Below the pieces are notes generated by a model. The model made no database searches. It was given only the letters and a program-made list of their open reading frames with translations, and was not told the DNA's origin. Source: Dermatophilaceae bacterium Soc4.6 (GTDB taxonomy: Bacteria; Actinomycetota; Actinomycetes; Actinomycetales; Dermatophilaceae). From it: DNA of 64,000 nt. The stretch's first letter is position 1; the number at the start of each line of letters is the position of its first letter. The stretch is taken from NCBI GenBank assembly GCA_039889245.1, contig JAZGVH010000002.1:2914001-2978000 (forward strand), written 5' to 3'. The translations under genes were made by a program, and so were the position numbers. Below are positions 7,779 through 16,220 of the stretch, piece by piece.

Positions 7779-8992
7779 GCCGCCGCCTCGGCGACGAGAG
7801 CCCGGTCTGGCAGCAGATCAGGCGGGGCGTCGCCCCCGGTGGTGACGCCATCCGCGAGGTGGCCACCACCGGCCTGGCCACCCTGGGCACCGGCGGTGTG
7901 CGCGGGCTCGACCGGGGCCTGCGCTCGCAGCTGCTGGGCGCCGGGCCGCTCGATCCCCTGCTCGCCGAGCCCGGGGTCACCGACGTCGCCGTCAACGGTG
8001 ACGGATCGGTCTGGGTCGACCGGGGAGCCGGCATGCAGCGGGTCGACCTCGACCTCGGCGACGTCGAGGCGCGACGGCACCTGGTGGTGCGGCTGGCCGG
8101 GCTCGCTGGGCGCCGGCTCGACGAGACGGCGCCCTACGTCGACGGCCAGCTGCCCTCGGGGGTGCGGATGCACGCGATCCTGCCTCCGCTCGTCGCCGGC
8201 GGCCCCCACCTCACCCTCCGGGTGCCGGGATCGAGACGGGTCTCGCTCGCCGAGCTCGGCGCGGCGGGCATGTTCCCCGTCGAGTGGCTCGACGTGCTGC
8301 AGGCGCTGATGGTGCGACGGGTCGCCTTCGTCGTCTCGGGTGGCACCGGGGCAGGCAAGACGACACTGCTCGCTGCGCTGCTCGCGCTCACGGGTGCCGA
8401 CGAGCGGCTGGTCCTCGTCGAGGACGTGCGCGAGCTCGCCGTGCAGCACCCGCACGTCGTGCGCCTCGAGGCCAGACCGGCCAACGTCGAGGGCGCCGGA
8501 GAGGTCACGCTCGCGGTGCTGGTGCGGCAGGCGCTGCGGATGCGACCCGACCGTCTGGTCGTCGGGGAGGTGCGGGGCGCCGAGGTCCGTGAGCTGCTGA
8601 GCGCCCTCAACACCGGACACGAGGGCGGGTGCGGCACCGTGCACGCCAACACCGCGCACGACGTCGTGCCCCGGTTCGAGGCCCTGGGCGCACTGGGAGG
8701 CATGACCCCGGCCGCCGTCCACGCCCAGCTGGTGTCGGCCGTCAGGGTGATCCTGCACGTGCGCAGGAGCGTGGCGGCTGACCCCCGGTCCGGGCGCGGT
8801 CGTCGCCTCGAGACCGTGGCCGTGGTGCGACCCGCACCCGCGGGGTCACCCGACCGGGCACCGCGATCGGTCGAGGCGCTGACGTGGGACGGCCGTTCGG
8901 TGACGACGGGACCGGCGTGGCCCGAGCTGGCCGCGCTCGCTGGTCTCGACGTGACAGGCGGGCTCTCCCGGCAGCACGGGGTCGGCTCGTGA
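7775..8992 (+). CDS. tadA: TadA/CpaF secretion ATPase
   Basis: A 405-residue type II/IV secretion ATPase that powers Tad pilus assembly at the inner face of the membrane. Visible motifs are Walker A GGTGAGKTT (about residue 190), the Asp box LVLVEDVREL, Walker B MRPDRLVVGEVRGAE and the His box TGHEGGCGTVHAN. The N-terminal part carries the family signature VTDVAVNG. ATG overlaps the ssd stop and the stop overlaps the tadB GTG, so translation is coupled through the operon. Confidence 0.95.
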   Translation: MSRRLGDESPVWQQIRRGVAPGGDAIREVATTGLATLGTGGVRGLDRGLRSQLLGAGPLDPLLAEPGVTDVAVNGDGSVWVDRGAGMQRVDLDLGDVEARRHLVVRLAGLAGRRLDETAPYVDGQLPSGVRMHAILPPLVAGGPHLTLRVPGSRRVSLAELGAAGMFPVEWLDVLQALMVRRVAFVVSGGTGAGKTTLLAALLALTGADERLVLVEDVRELAVQHPHVVRLEARPANVEGAGEVTLAVLVRQALRMRPDRLVVGEVRGAEVRELLSALNTGHEGGCGTVHANTAHDVVPRFEALGALGGMTPAAVHAQLVSAVRVILHVRRSVAADPRSGRGRRLETVAVVRPAPAGSPDRAPRSVEALTWDGRSVTTGPAWPELAALAGLDVTGGLSRQHGVGS

Positions 8993-9798
8993 CGACGGGG
9001 GCCGCCGCACTGGCCGGGGCCCTGCTGACCCTGGCCGTGCTGGTCCGGCCCCCGCGCTGGGGGTCGGTGGACGCGGCGAGGGGGCAGTCACCGTGGGGGT
9101 CGGTGCTGGGCGCTGGACTCCCGGGACGTCGACGGCGCCGTGGGGCCCCGGGACGGCTGGCGGCGCGGGCGGGTCGGTGGCGGGGACGCCGGCGCGCCGG
9201 TGACCCCGATCTGGTGGCGCTGCTCGACCTGCTCGTGCCGGCGCTCCGAGCAGGGCTCCCGGTCGCCCTGGCCCTCGGAGGGGACTGGGAAGGGGTGGGC
9301 GAGGTGGACCGAGGAGGGGACCTCGACGACCAGGCGACCGGACCCTCGGGGTGGGTCGCCTCGTTGACCGACCAGCTGCGGGTGGAGGCCGCCTGCGGTC
9401 GGCCGCTCGCCCCCGTCTGGGCTGTCCACTCGGCTGCGGCCGGGTCGACCGAGGGAGGCTTCGTGGCCCGTGCGTGGGAGCTGTCGGAGACGCTCGGTGC
9501 GCCGCTCGCCGAGTCGGTGGCCGAGGCGGCATCGGCCGTCCGAGCGCGGATCGCCAGGAGCCAGCGACTCGAGGTCGCCGTCGCCGGCCCGCGGGCCACC
9601 GCACGGATCCTGACCCTCCTGCCCCTCGTCGGCCCCCTCGTGGCGACCGCGATGGGCATCTCGCTGCCGCAGCTCTACTCCGGCGTCGGCTCGGTCTGTG
9701 TGCTGGCGGGGCTCCTGCTCCTCCTGCTCGGGCGGGCCTGGTGCGCCCGGCTGCTTCGCTCGGTCAGCCGCCCGCTCACCGCTGCCGAGCTGCCCTGA
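8989..9798 (+). CDS. tadB: TadB-like pilus assembly membrane protein
   Basis: A 269-residue protein with an N-terminal hydrophobic segment, a basic GRRRRRGAPG stretch, a type II secretion F-domain core (about residues 70-210; note VALLDLLVPALRAGLPVALAL) and two C-terminal transmembrane segments. In Tad systems TadB and TadC form the membrane platform on which TadA acts. The GTG at 8989 overlaps the tadA stop by four bases; the frame continues upstream but would lie inside tadA. Confidence 0.85.
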   Translation: MTTGAAALAGALLTLAVLVRPPRWGSVDAARGQSPWGSVLGAGLPGRRRRRGAPGRLAARAGRWRGRRRAGDPDLVALLDLLVPALRAGLPVALALGGDWEGVGEVDRGGDLDDQATGPSGWVASLTDQLRVEAACGRPLAPVWAVHSAAAGSTEGGFVARAWELSETLGAPLAESVAEAASAVRARIARSQRLEVAVAGPRATARILTLLPLVGPLVATAMGISLPQLYSGVGSVCVLAGLLLLLLGRAWCARLLRSVSRPLTAAELP

Positions 9799-10364
9799 TG
9801 GTCGGGGGCGCCGCGGCGGTCCTCGTCGCGCTGGCCGTCCTGCTGCTGCCCCGCAGGCGGTCCGCCGTCCGGGTCGGGCTCCTGACGTCCTCGACGCCCG
9901 ACTCCGACCGGTCGCCCGGCCGGCTCGGCCCGCTCGAGGTCGACGACGTCGCCGCCACGATGGTGCTGCTCGCCGTGGCCCTGCGCTCCGGATGCGGTGA
10001 GGTGGAGGCGATCGAGGCGGTCGCCCGGGTCAGTGACGGCACGGTGGCGGCCCATCTCCGCTCGGTCTCCGCTGCCCGACGCTGGGGGGTCGGGGCGCGC
10101 CTGGCCTGGACGACGGCCGACCCGGGCTGGACGTCCGTGGCCCGGGTCCTGGCCGTGGCCGCACGGGCCGGGATCCCGCCCTCACGGCTGCTGGTGGAGG
10201 CGTCGCGTGACCAGCGTGCCGCCGAGCTGGCCGCCCTCGACGCGGCGGGGGCCAGGGTGGGCGTGCTGCTCGTGGCGCCTCTGGGGCTGGCCTTCCTCCC
10301 GGCCTTCCTCCTGACCACCGTGGTCCCGCTCGTGGTCGCCCTGTCGGTGCAGGTCCTGGGGTGA
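9798..10364 (+). CDS. tadC: TadC-like pilus assembly membrane protein
   Basis: A 188-residue protein with one N-terminal transmembrane segment, a helical F-domain (residues 55-150, including VEAIEAVARVS and VARVLAVAARAGIPPSRLL) and two closely spaced hydrophobic segments at the C-terminus. It is the platform partner of TadB. ATG overlaps the tadB stop by one base. In the usual actinobacterial order the next gene is the pilin-like DUF4244 gene; here that gene is 2.35 kb away because an opposite-strand block has been inserted. Confidence 0.85.
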   Translation: MVGGAAAVLVALAVLLLPRRRSAVRVGLLTSSTPDSDRSPGRLGPLEVDDVAATMVLLAVALRSGCGEVEAIEAVARVSDGTVAAHLRSVSAARRWGVGARLAWTTADPGWTSVARVLAVAARAGIPPSRLLVEASRDQRAAELAALDAAGARVGVLLVAPLGLAFLPAFLLTTVVPLVVALSVQVLG

Positions 10365-10623
10365 GACCGTCCTTGTGCGTCCGTGGTGTCCCGGCGCAGC
10401 AGATGCCTGCTCTCGCCGCGGCACGGGCCAGACGTTGACAGACCTGAGCCGTCGGAGGCGGTGGCCAGCACTCGGCGGATGGGGGCGTCGTGGTCCATCC
10501 TCCTGGCTCCTGCGGCCCGAGGACCTCACGACCCTGCTCGAGGCGACCGGTGGTGGCGGCGTGGGCTGTGCGGGTGGCTCGACCTGCCGGGCTGGGCCCA
10601 ACCGTCCGAACCGGAGCAGCCAC

Positions 10624-11958
10624 CTATCGATCGGGCCACGCAATCGCCTCGAAGTCGGCGCGCAGGCGCCGGCCACGCACCGGGTTGACCGACTCGACCC
10701 AGCCGACGCGGCCGTCGAGGTGGGCGCGGAAGTGGGTGTGCCCCGACCGGTTGGCGACCACCACGCCGTGGAGCCTGGCGTCGTGGAGCACCGCGCGGAG
10801 CTGGTCGTGGTAGTCGCGCGGCACTCCCAGCCGCTCGTTGGTCACCAGGCCGGTGACCTCCTGTCGCTGGTGGGCGTTCCTGACGCGCGTCTTGCTCGTG
10901 TTGATCATGAACCCCTCCTCGCGGGCGATCGTGCCCGCGACCCGGATCAGCCGGGCGGATTCGACCTCTCGTCCGGAGAAGGCGAGGTCGTCGGCATACC
11001 TGGTGTAGGTCAGGCCTGCGGCGGCGGCGTAGCCCGTGAGGCGCCGGTCGAGGGTGACGCAGGCGAGGTTGGCCAAGGCGGGTGAGGTCGGGGCCCCCTG
11101 CGCCAGGTGCCGGGCGCGCAGCCGAGCCCGGAGCCGATGACGGTCGGAGCTGTCGCCCCCCGCGGGCATCCGGCTCAGCACGGCCACCGGTTTCTGGTGG
11201 GTGCACAGGCAGGCCAGGGTCCAGGCCACCGTCTCCGGGTAGCCCATCGAGCGGAAGAGGCCCTTGACCCGGGCGACGGTGATGGTCGCGAAGAACGTCT
11301 GCAGGTCGAGGCAGACGAGGGTCTGCGCCCCGACGTGGGCGGCCGCGTTGGTCAGCGCACTGCGTCCGCGCACGAACCCGTGGGCGGCCGGGTCGACCGG
11401 CACCCACCTGAGCACCCCCTCGAGGGTGCGTCGGAGCACCGCCCGCAGCAGGGGCGTGGGCGCCTCGAGGAGCCGGGGGACGGCGCCCGGACGCGAGACC
11501 CACTGATAGCGATAGAGGTGCAGCGGTCCGGGCGGGGTCCGCCGCTGCAGTCCCTTCGTGTCGGCAGCCCAGGTCAGCTGCTCGAGCGGGAGCTCCAGCA
11601 GCCCAGCGAGCGATGCGAGGTCGTGCACAGGCGGAACGGGCCACCGTCGGGGTCCCGGGCCAGCCGCACCGAGCGCGATCGTCCGGACGCGGACCGGCGT
11701 GCCCCGCTGCCGGGCTCGCCCGGTGTGGGTGAGCAGCGTGGTGGACGCGAGCAAGAACCTCGCCAGCTCGTGCGGGCGGTCGACGGGTGCGCGGTGGTAG
11801 GCCGCGGCGACCGGTCTGACGACCTGACGCATCCAGCCGTACCGGTGACCGAGGGTCTCGGCCCCGGCGGCGACGAGCCCGCGCTGGGTCCACTCCGGCG
11901 CGTCGAGGCAGCCCCAGGCCAGCGCGCGGGCCAGATGCTCATCGGGGTCACGGGTCAC
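10624..11958 (-). CDS. Retron-type reverse transcriptase
   Basis: A 444-residue reverse transcriptase with retron-specific marks. Region X reads AHGFVRGRSALTNAAAH, giving the NAxxH motif just before motif A (LDLQTFFATI). Motif B is QGAPTSPALANL, the catalytic motif C is YTRYADDLAFSG, motif D is GFMINTSKTRV and region Y is EVTGLVTN with the VTG triplet. An N-terminal extension of about 150 residues precedes the polymerase, a layout known from some myxobacterial retron enzymes. GTG at 11958 is proposed as start; the open frame continues 54 codons upstream through a strongly structured stretch that I read as RNA. The gene lies on the strand opposite the tad genes and interrupts them. Confidence 0.88.
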   Translation of the reverse strand: MTRDPDEHLARALAWGCLDAPEWTQRGLVAAGAETLGHRYGWMRQVVRPVAAAYHRAPVDRPHELARFLLASTTLLTHTGRARQRGTPVRVRTIALGAAGPGPRRWPVPPVHDLASLAGLLELPLEQLTWAADTKGLQRRTPPGPLHLYRYQWVSRPGAVPRLLEAPTPLLRAVLRRTLEGVLRWVPVDPAAHGFVRGRSALTNAAAHVGAQTLVCLDLQTFFATITVARVKGLFRSMGYPETVAWTLACLCTHQKPVAVLSRMPAGGDSSDRHRLRARLRARHLAQGAPTSPALANLACVTLDRRLTGYAAAAGLTYTRYADDLAFSGREVESARLIRVAGTIAREEGFMINTSKTRVRNAHQRQEVTGLVTNERLGVPRDYHDQLRAVLHDARLHGVVVANRSGHTHFRAHLDGRVGWVESVNPVRGRRLRADFEAIAWPDR

Positions 11959-11982
11959 GGTCCTGCCGTTGAACGGTGGGCG

Positions 11983-12075
11983 GTGGTGGCGCTCCGCGAC
12001 CTGTCGTGCACGGGCGGGTGCCCACCTGCGCGAAGCGCAGTGCGGCACCTGCGGTCCTGCGGCGGGCGCCACCAC
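11983..12075 (-). ncRNA. Candidate retron msr-msd RNA
   Basis: The 183-base gap between the thioesterase stop and the proposed reverse transcriptase start is highly structured. On the transcribed strand, GTGGTGGCGC (12075-12066) pairs perfectly with GCGCCACCAC (11992-11983). With one bulged A the pairing extends by CCGC/GCGG to 14 bp. Inside is a second hairpin, GGTGCC...GGCACC enclosing CTGCGC-TTC-GCGCAG (12049-12017). An outer a1/a2-like helix immediately upstream of the polymerase is where retron ncRNA is expected. At 93 nt it is shorter than characterised msr-msd RNAs and I cannot identify the branching G, so this is a candidate only. Confidence 0.35.
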
Positions 12076-12141
12076 ACCAGGCACAGTCTGGCGCATGCTG
12101 GGCGGATCCGCTCCCACCACGGCGGGCCGTGGAGGGAGCCG

Positions 12142-12552
12142 TCAGGAGGAGGCGGCGGTGAGGTTCTGCAGGCGGAGCTGGCCGCGCGCGACCAGGCGGC
12201 CCTCCTCGTCGTGGGTCTCGACGAGCCATACCTGCTGGGAGCGACCTCGGTGCACGGGAGTGGCGGTCGACGTGAGCCAGCCGGAGGAGACCGCCCGATA
12301 GAAGTCGGTCGAGTTGCTGACGCCGACGACCTGGCCCCGGTCGCCCAGCCACAGGGCACCAGCCATGCTCCCCAGGGTCTCGACCACGGTGCAGTGGACC
12401 CCCCCGTGGACGATGCCGTAGGGCTGGTGCAGCGGAGGGGCAGCCTCCCACCGGGCCACGATGCCGTCTCCGTCCATCTTCTCGAACGTCATCCCGAGCT
12501 GGCCCGCGAAGGCTCCCAGGTGGTTGCTCTCGTCGATCACGCGAAGGTCCAT
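12142..12552 (-). CDS. PaaI-type hotdog-fold thioesterase
   Basis: A 136-residue single hotdog-domain protein of the PaaI family, which hydrolyses aromatic or other acyl-CoA thioesters. The signature region is QPYGIVHGGVHCTVVETLGS, with the conserved HGG, and the C-terminal strand pattern is intact. It is co-directional with the reverse transcriptase downstream. The ATG at 12552 is preceded by TAGGTT six bases upstream, which suggests its own leaderless promoter. Whether it belongs functionally with the retron or is a passenger cannot be told from the sequence. Confidence 0.85.
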   Translation of the reverse strand: MDLRVIDESNHLGAFAGQLGMTFEKMDGDGIVARWEAAPPLHQPYGIVHGGVHCTVVETLGSMAGALWLGDRGQVVGVSNSTDFYRAVSSGWLTSTATPVHRGRSQQVWLVETHDEEGRLVARGQLRLQNLTAASS

Positions 12553-12558
12553 CGCGTC

Positions 12559-12564
12559 AACCTA
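12559..12564 (-). promoter_or_regulatory. -10 box of a leaderless promoter for the thioesterase gene
   Basis: Read on the minus strand this is TAGGTT, six bases before the ATG at 12552. It may also drive the downstream reverse transcriptase unit. Confidence 0.5.
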
Positions 12565-12712
12565 CCCGGTTGTCCTCAACCCCCCGGCGGCGCCGCCTCG
12601 TCCACAGCCTCCCTGGCGGACGCGGTCCCTCGAGGGCCGACGAACCCACGATGGGGGAGTGGCCCGATCGGTCGCCGTCCTTCGGGATGTCAAGCAGGAG
12701 AGGGAGATTCGT

Positions 12713-12907
12713 ATGAAGCAGTCCTTGAGCACCCGATGGCGCCTGGTGCGGCGCCGGGTCGACGCGGGTATGACCACCGCGGAGTATGCCGTGGGCACGC
12801 TGGCCGCCTGCGGCTTCGCCGTCGTGCTGCTCGCCATCGTGCGGTCGGGGCCGGTGAAGGCGGCGCTGACCTCGGTGATCACCACCGCCCTCGGGGTGGC
12901 GGGCTGA
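12713..12907 (+). CDS. DUF4244 pilin-like protein of the Tad locus
   Basis: A 64-residue protein: a basic leader (residues 1-18), then GMTTAEYAVGTLAACGFAVV, in which the G followed by a residue and TAEYA resembles the prepilin processing site and E+5 of Flp-type pilins. A single hydrophobic segment runs to residue 48. This is the DUF4244 family, found between tadC and tadE in actinobacteria and taken to be the small pilin subunit. GGAGAGGGAG lies ahead of the ATG. Confidence 0.8.
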   Translation: MKQSLSTRWRLVRRRVDAGMTTAEYAVGTLAACGFAVVLLAIVRSGPVKAALTSVITTALGVAG

Positions 12908-12908
12908 C

Positions 12909-13331
12909 GTGCCGGACGTCGGGCGTCGCCGGGCGCGCGGCCATGTCCGCGACGGTGTCCACGTCCGAGTCCGCGACGGGGGGATGGTCACGGCCGAGCT
13001 CGCCCTGGCCATCCCCGCGCTCGTCCTCGTCCTGGCCGTCGTGCTCGGGGCCCTGACCGTGGGGGTCGACCGGGTGCGGTGCGTCGACGCGGCCCGGGTC
13101 GCCGCGCGAGGCCTGGCCAGGGGCGACCCCCTGGCGCGGGCCCTGGTCTCGGCGTCGCAGGCCGGGCCACCCGGGGCGCGGACCAGCACGGTGGTCGGGG
13201 GGTCACAGGTCTCCGTCACCGTCGCCGTTCGTCGGTCCCTTCCCCTCCTGGGCTGGGGGCTCGACGTCTCGTCGACCGCGGTGGCCGACCTCGAGACCGT
13301 GGACGACCTCGGGGGCGGGAGCGGCCCGTGA
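12909..13331 (+). CDS. TadE-family pilus protein
   Basis: A 140-residue protein with a basic N-terminus (residues 1-24) followed by GGMVTAELALAIPALVLVLA, the typical TadE pseudopilin segment with E+5. An extracytoplasmic domain of about 85 residues follows. TadE and its relatives are minor pilins processed by a prepilin peptidase. The gene begins two bases after the DUF4244 stop and overlaps the next gene by four bases, so all three pilin-type genes form one unit. Confidence 0.8.
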   Translation: MPDVGRRRARGHVRDGVHVRVRDGGMVTAELALAIPALVLVLAVVLGALTVGVDRVRCVDAARVAARGLARGDPLARALVSASQAGPPGARTSTVVGGSQVSVTVAVRRSLPLLGWGLDVSSTAVADLETVDDLGGGSGP

Positions 13332-13705
13332 GGGTCACGGCGTCGGAGTCACCGGGGCCTCAGGGTGAGGTGGTGGGCCGCCGGGACGAAGGGTCGGGCA
13401 GCGTGCTGGTGGTCGGTGGCCTGGCCCTGCTGGCGGTCGTCGGGTTGTGCGCGCTGCTGCTGGCCGGGGTGGTGCGGGCCACCCACCAGGCGAGGTCGGC
13501 GGCCGACCTGGCGGCCCTTGCCGCGGCGGGGTCCCTCGCGGGCGCAGCATCGGCGGGGGCGGCCTGCGCGAGGGCGAGCCTCGTGGCGTCAGCCAACGGT
13601 GCGACCCTGCGGGCCTGTAGCGCCGACGAAGGCAGCGGCGGGGTCGTCGTCGACGTCACACTCGGGCCGGCCTCGGCCCGGGCCCGGGCGGGGCCGGCGC
13701 GGTGA
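13328..13705 (+). CDS. TadG/Rv3654c-like pseudopilin or membrane-anchored helicase/secretion helper
   Basis: A 125-residue protein with a polar N-terminus, GSGSVLVVGGLALLAVVGLCALLLAG as a single transmembrane segment (described here in parts: residues about 22-48) and an alanine-rich RSAADLAALAAAG helix typical of the Rv3654c family at the end of actinobacterial Tad loci. Two cysteines in the outer domain (CARASL and CSADEG) may form a disulfide. GTG at 13328 overlaps the TadE stop by four bases. Its 3' end overlaps the convergent helicase gene by 50 bases. Confidence 0.7.
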   Translation: MRVTASESPGPQGEVVGRRDEGSGSVLVVGGLALLAVVGLCALLLAGVVRATHQARSAADLAALAAAGSLAGAASAGAACARASLVASANGATLRACSADEGSGGVVVDVTLGPASARARAGPAR

Positions 13706-16112
13706 CGACCAGCGACGGTGAGGGGGACGCTGACGGGAACGGTGAGGGGGACGGCGAGGCGGTCCGGGGGCCCATGGCCTCCAGCACCAGGTCGAGCAGT
13801 CGCACCGCTGCCGCCTTGTCCAGAGGCTGGTTGCCGTTGCCGCACTTGGGCGACTGCACGCACGAGGGGCACCCGGTCTCGCAGCGGCACCCTGACACGG
13901 CCTCGCGGGTGCCTTCCAGCCAGGCCCGCCCGGCCTGGAATCCGCGCTCGGCGAAGCCGGCCCCACCGGGGTGGCCGTCGTAGACGAGCACCGTGGGCAG
14001 CCCCGTGTCGGGGTGGAGGGCGGTGGAGACCCCGCCGACGTCCCAGCGGTCCGACGTCGCCACGAGAGGGAGCAGGCCGATCGCGGCGTGCTCAGCGGCG
14101 TGGGCGGCGCCGGGCACCGTGGCCTCGTCGATACCCGCCGCCTCGAGCCGCTCGGGGGTCACGGTGTACCAGACCGCCTTGGTGGCGAGGGTGCGTTCCG
14201 GCAGCTCGAGGGCGTGCTCCCCGATCACCTCGCCGGTCGGCAGGCGCCGCACGAAGGATGTCACCCGGGTGCGCACCTCGACCGACCCGAAGCACCAGTG
14301 CACCGCGCCGAGGTCGTGCTCGCGCTCCGTGGCGGTGATGTCGAAGGCGCTGACCACCCGGGCCTGGGTCGACCATCCGGGGTCGCCGGGCACGACCACC
14401 GCGGCTGCCTCCTCGAGGTCGAGGTCGGTGACGACGAAGCTGCGCCCCTGGTGCACGTAGACGGCGCCGGGGTGGACAACGGTGAGGGCTCGGGTGGCGT
14501 CGATCGTGCCGAGCACGCGCCCGGTGCGACCCTCGACGATGCGCACGGTCTCACCGATGCCGCGGAGGCTGAGGTGCTCGCCGGGCCGGTCGGCGCGGGT
14601 CCAGAACCAGCCGGTCGGTCGCCGTCGCAGCATGCCGCGGGCCACGAGGTCGTCGAGGCCGGCCGTCATCCCCGGCCCGAACCAGGCCTCGTCGGCCGCG
14701 GTGATCGGCAGCTCGGCCGCGGCAGCCGCGAGGTGCGGGGTCAGCACGTGGCGGTTGTCGGGGTCGACCACCGCGGCCTCGATCGGGGTGTCGAAGATGG
14801 CCTCCGGATGCTGCACCAGGTAGGTGTCGAGCGGGTCGTCGCCGGCCACGAAGATGGCGAGGGACTCCTCACCCGAGCGCCCCGCCCGCCCGGCCTGCTG
14901 CCACAGCGACGCCCGGGTGCCGGGCCACCCGGCGAGCAGCACCGCGTCGAGACCGCTCACGTCGATGCCCAGCTCGAGCGCGTTGGTCGCGGCCAGGCCC
15001 CTGATCTCGCCGGACCGCAGAGCCGTCTCGAGGGCCCGCCGCTCCTCGGGCAGGTATCCGCCCCGATAGGCGGCGACGCTGTCGGCGAGGGCGGGGTCAC
15101 GCCCACGCAGCCGCTCGCGGGCCGCCGACGCCACGACCTCGACCCCGCTGCGCGAGCGGGCGAAGGCCACCGTCTGCACCCCGTCGGCCACGAGGTCGGC
15201 GAGCAGGTCGGCCGCCTCGGCGACGGCGCTGCGTCGTCGGCCGTCGGGCGTCGCCGCACCCATCGGCCCGCTCGGCGCCGGGCCGGGCACGGCGCCCGGC
15301 TCCCACAGCCCGAAGGTCAGGGCCGCCCGCGGGGAGCCGTCGTGGCTGACCGCGCGCACCGGCACCCCCACCAGGCGGGACGCGTGCCCCGCCGGGTCGG
15401 CGACCGTCGCCGAGGCGAGCACGAAGGTCGGGTCGGCGTGGTAGCGCGCCGCGACCCGCCGCAGCCGCCGCAGCACGAGGGCCAGGTGGGTGCCGAAGAC
15501 GCCCCGGTAGACGTGGCACTCGTCGATGACGACGTAGCGCAGCGCCCGCAGGAACGAGGCCCAGCGCTCGTGCCCCGGCAGCAGCGAGTGGTGCAGCAGG
15601 TCGGGGTTGGTCAGGACGTAGGCCCCGTGCTCGCGCACCCAGCGCCGCTCCTCGGGCGAGGTGTCCCCGTCGTAGGTGGCCGCCCTCAGCCCGGGGAGCG
15701 CCAGCGCCTCGAGCCGGGCCAGCTGGTCGTGGGCCAGGGCCTTCGTGGGGGCGAGGTAGAGCGCGGTGGCCCCCCGACCCGTCGGGGCGGAGGCGCCATC
15801 CACGACGTCGGAGAGCACGGGCAGCAGGTAGCCGAGCGACTTGCCCGAGGCCGTGCCGGTCGAGATCACCACGTGCTCCCCGGCGTGGGCCGTCTCGGCC
15901 GCGAGCGCCTGATGGCTCCAGAGGTGCTCGACCCCTGACCCGGTCAGGGCGGCACCCAGCGAGGGGGTGACCCAGCCGGGCAGCGGCGCGGTCTCGGCCT
16001 CACGCGCCGGCACCCGGCGCACGTGGCGCAGCCGCGGCGCCCGCTCGCCCCGGGCGAGCAGGGTGAGGAGCTCGGCGGGGGGTCGCCGGGGCGGGCCGGA
16101 GGAGGTCGACAT
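13656..16112 (-). CDS. DEAD/DEAH-box helicase with DUF1998 C-terminal domain
   Basis: An 818-residue superfamily 2 helicase of the YprA/MrfA type. Motifs: Q-type LWSHQALAAE, motif I STGTASGKSL, Ia APTKALAHDQ, II VVIDECHVYRG (DEAH variant DECH), III LASATVADP, IV-V VAFARSRSGVE and ATNALELGIDVSG, VI QQAGRAGRSGEES. The C-terminal DUF1998 domain ends in the four-cysteine cluster CRCETGCPSC...KCGNG. MrfA in Bacillus takes part in mitomycin-damage repair through this metal cluster. The gene converges on the Tad locus and is followed on the other strand by the STAS gene, the order also found in Streptomyces. Confidence 0.92.
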   Translation of the reverse strand: MSTSSGPPRRPPAELLTLLARGERAPRLRHVRRVPAREAETAPLPGWVTPSLGAALTGSGVEHLWSHQALAAETAHAGEHVVISTGTASGKSLGYLLPVLSDVVDGASAPTGRGATALYLAPTKALAHDQLARLEALALPGLRAATYDGDTSPEERRWVREHGAYVLTNPDLLHHSLLPGHERWASFLRALRYVVIDECHVYRGVFGTHLALVLRRLRRVAARYHADPTFVLASATVADPAGHASRLVGVPVRAVSHDGSPRAALTFGLWEPGAVPGPAPSGPMGAATPDGRRRSAVAEAADLLADLVADGVQTVAFARSRSGVEVVASAARERLRGRDPALADSVAAYRGGYLPEERRALETALRSGEIRGLAATNALELGIDVSGLDAVLLAGWPGTRASLWQQAGRAGRSGEESLAIFVAGDDPLDTYLVQHPEAIFDTPIEAAVVDPDNRHVLTPHLAAAAAELPITAADEAWFGPGMTAGLDDLVARGMLRRRPTGWFWTRADRPGEHLSLRGIGETVRIVEGRTGRVLGTIDATRALTVVHPGAVYVHQGRSFVVTDLDLEEAAAVVVPGDPGWSTQARVVSAFDITATEREHDLGAVHWCFGSVEVRTRVTSFVRRLPTGEVIGEHALELPERTLATKAVWYTVTPERLEAAGIDEATVPGAAHAAEHAAIGLLPLVATSDRWDVGGVSTALHPDTGLPTVLVYDGHPGGAGFAERGFQAGRAWLEGTREAVSGCRCETGCPSCVQSPKCGNGNQPLDKAAAVRLLDLVLEAMGPRTASPSPSPFPSASPSPSLVVTAPAPPGPGPRPARV

Positions 16113-16220
16113 CCCGGCCCACGTTACGGGCCGACACCGTCACTCCCCGAGGGCGAGTAAGGTTCGCGTCATCCGCACGGGGCAGGGTGTACGCGAGACA
16201 CGAGGGACGACGACACGGCC

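Noticed and set aside
10365-10623. Retron ncRNA downstream of the reverse transcriptase
   Set aside because: The 259-base gap shows no paired helix comparable to the one upstream of the gene.
12142-12552. Retron effector identity for the hotdog thioesterase
   Set aside because: PaaI-type thioesterases are common housekeeping genes and this one has its own promoter-like box. Linkage to the retron is only positional.
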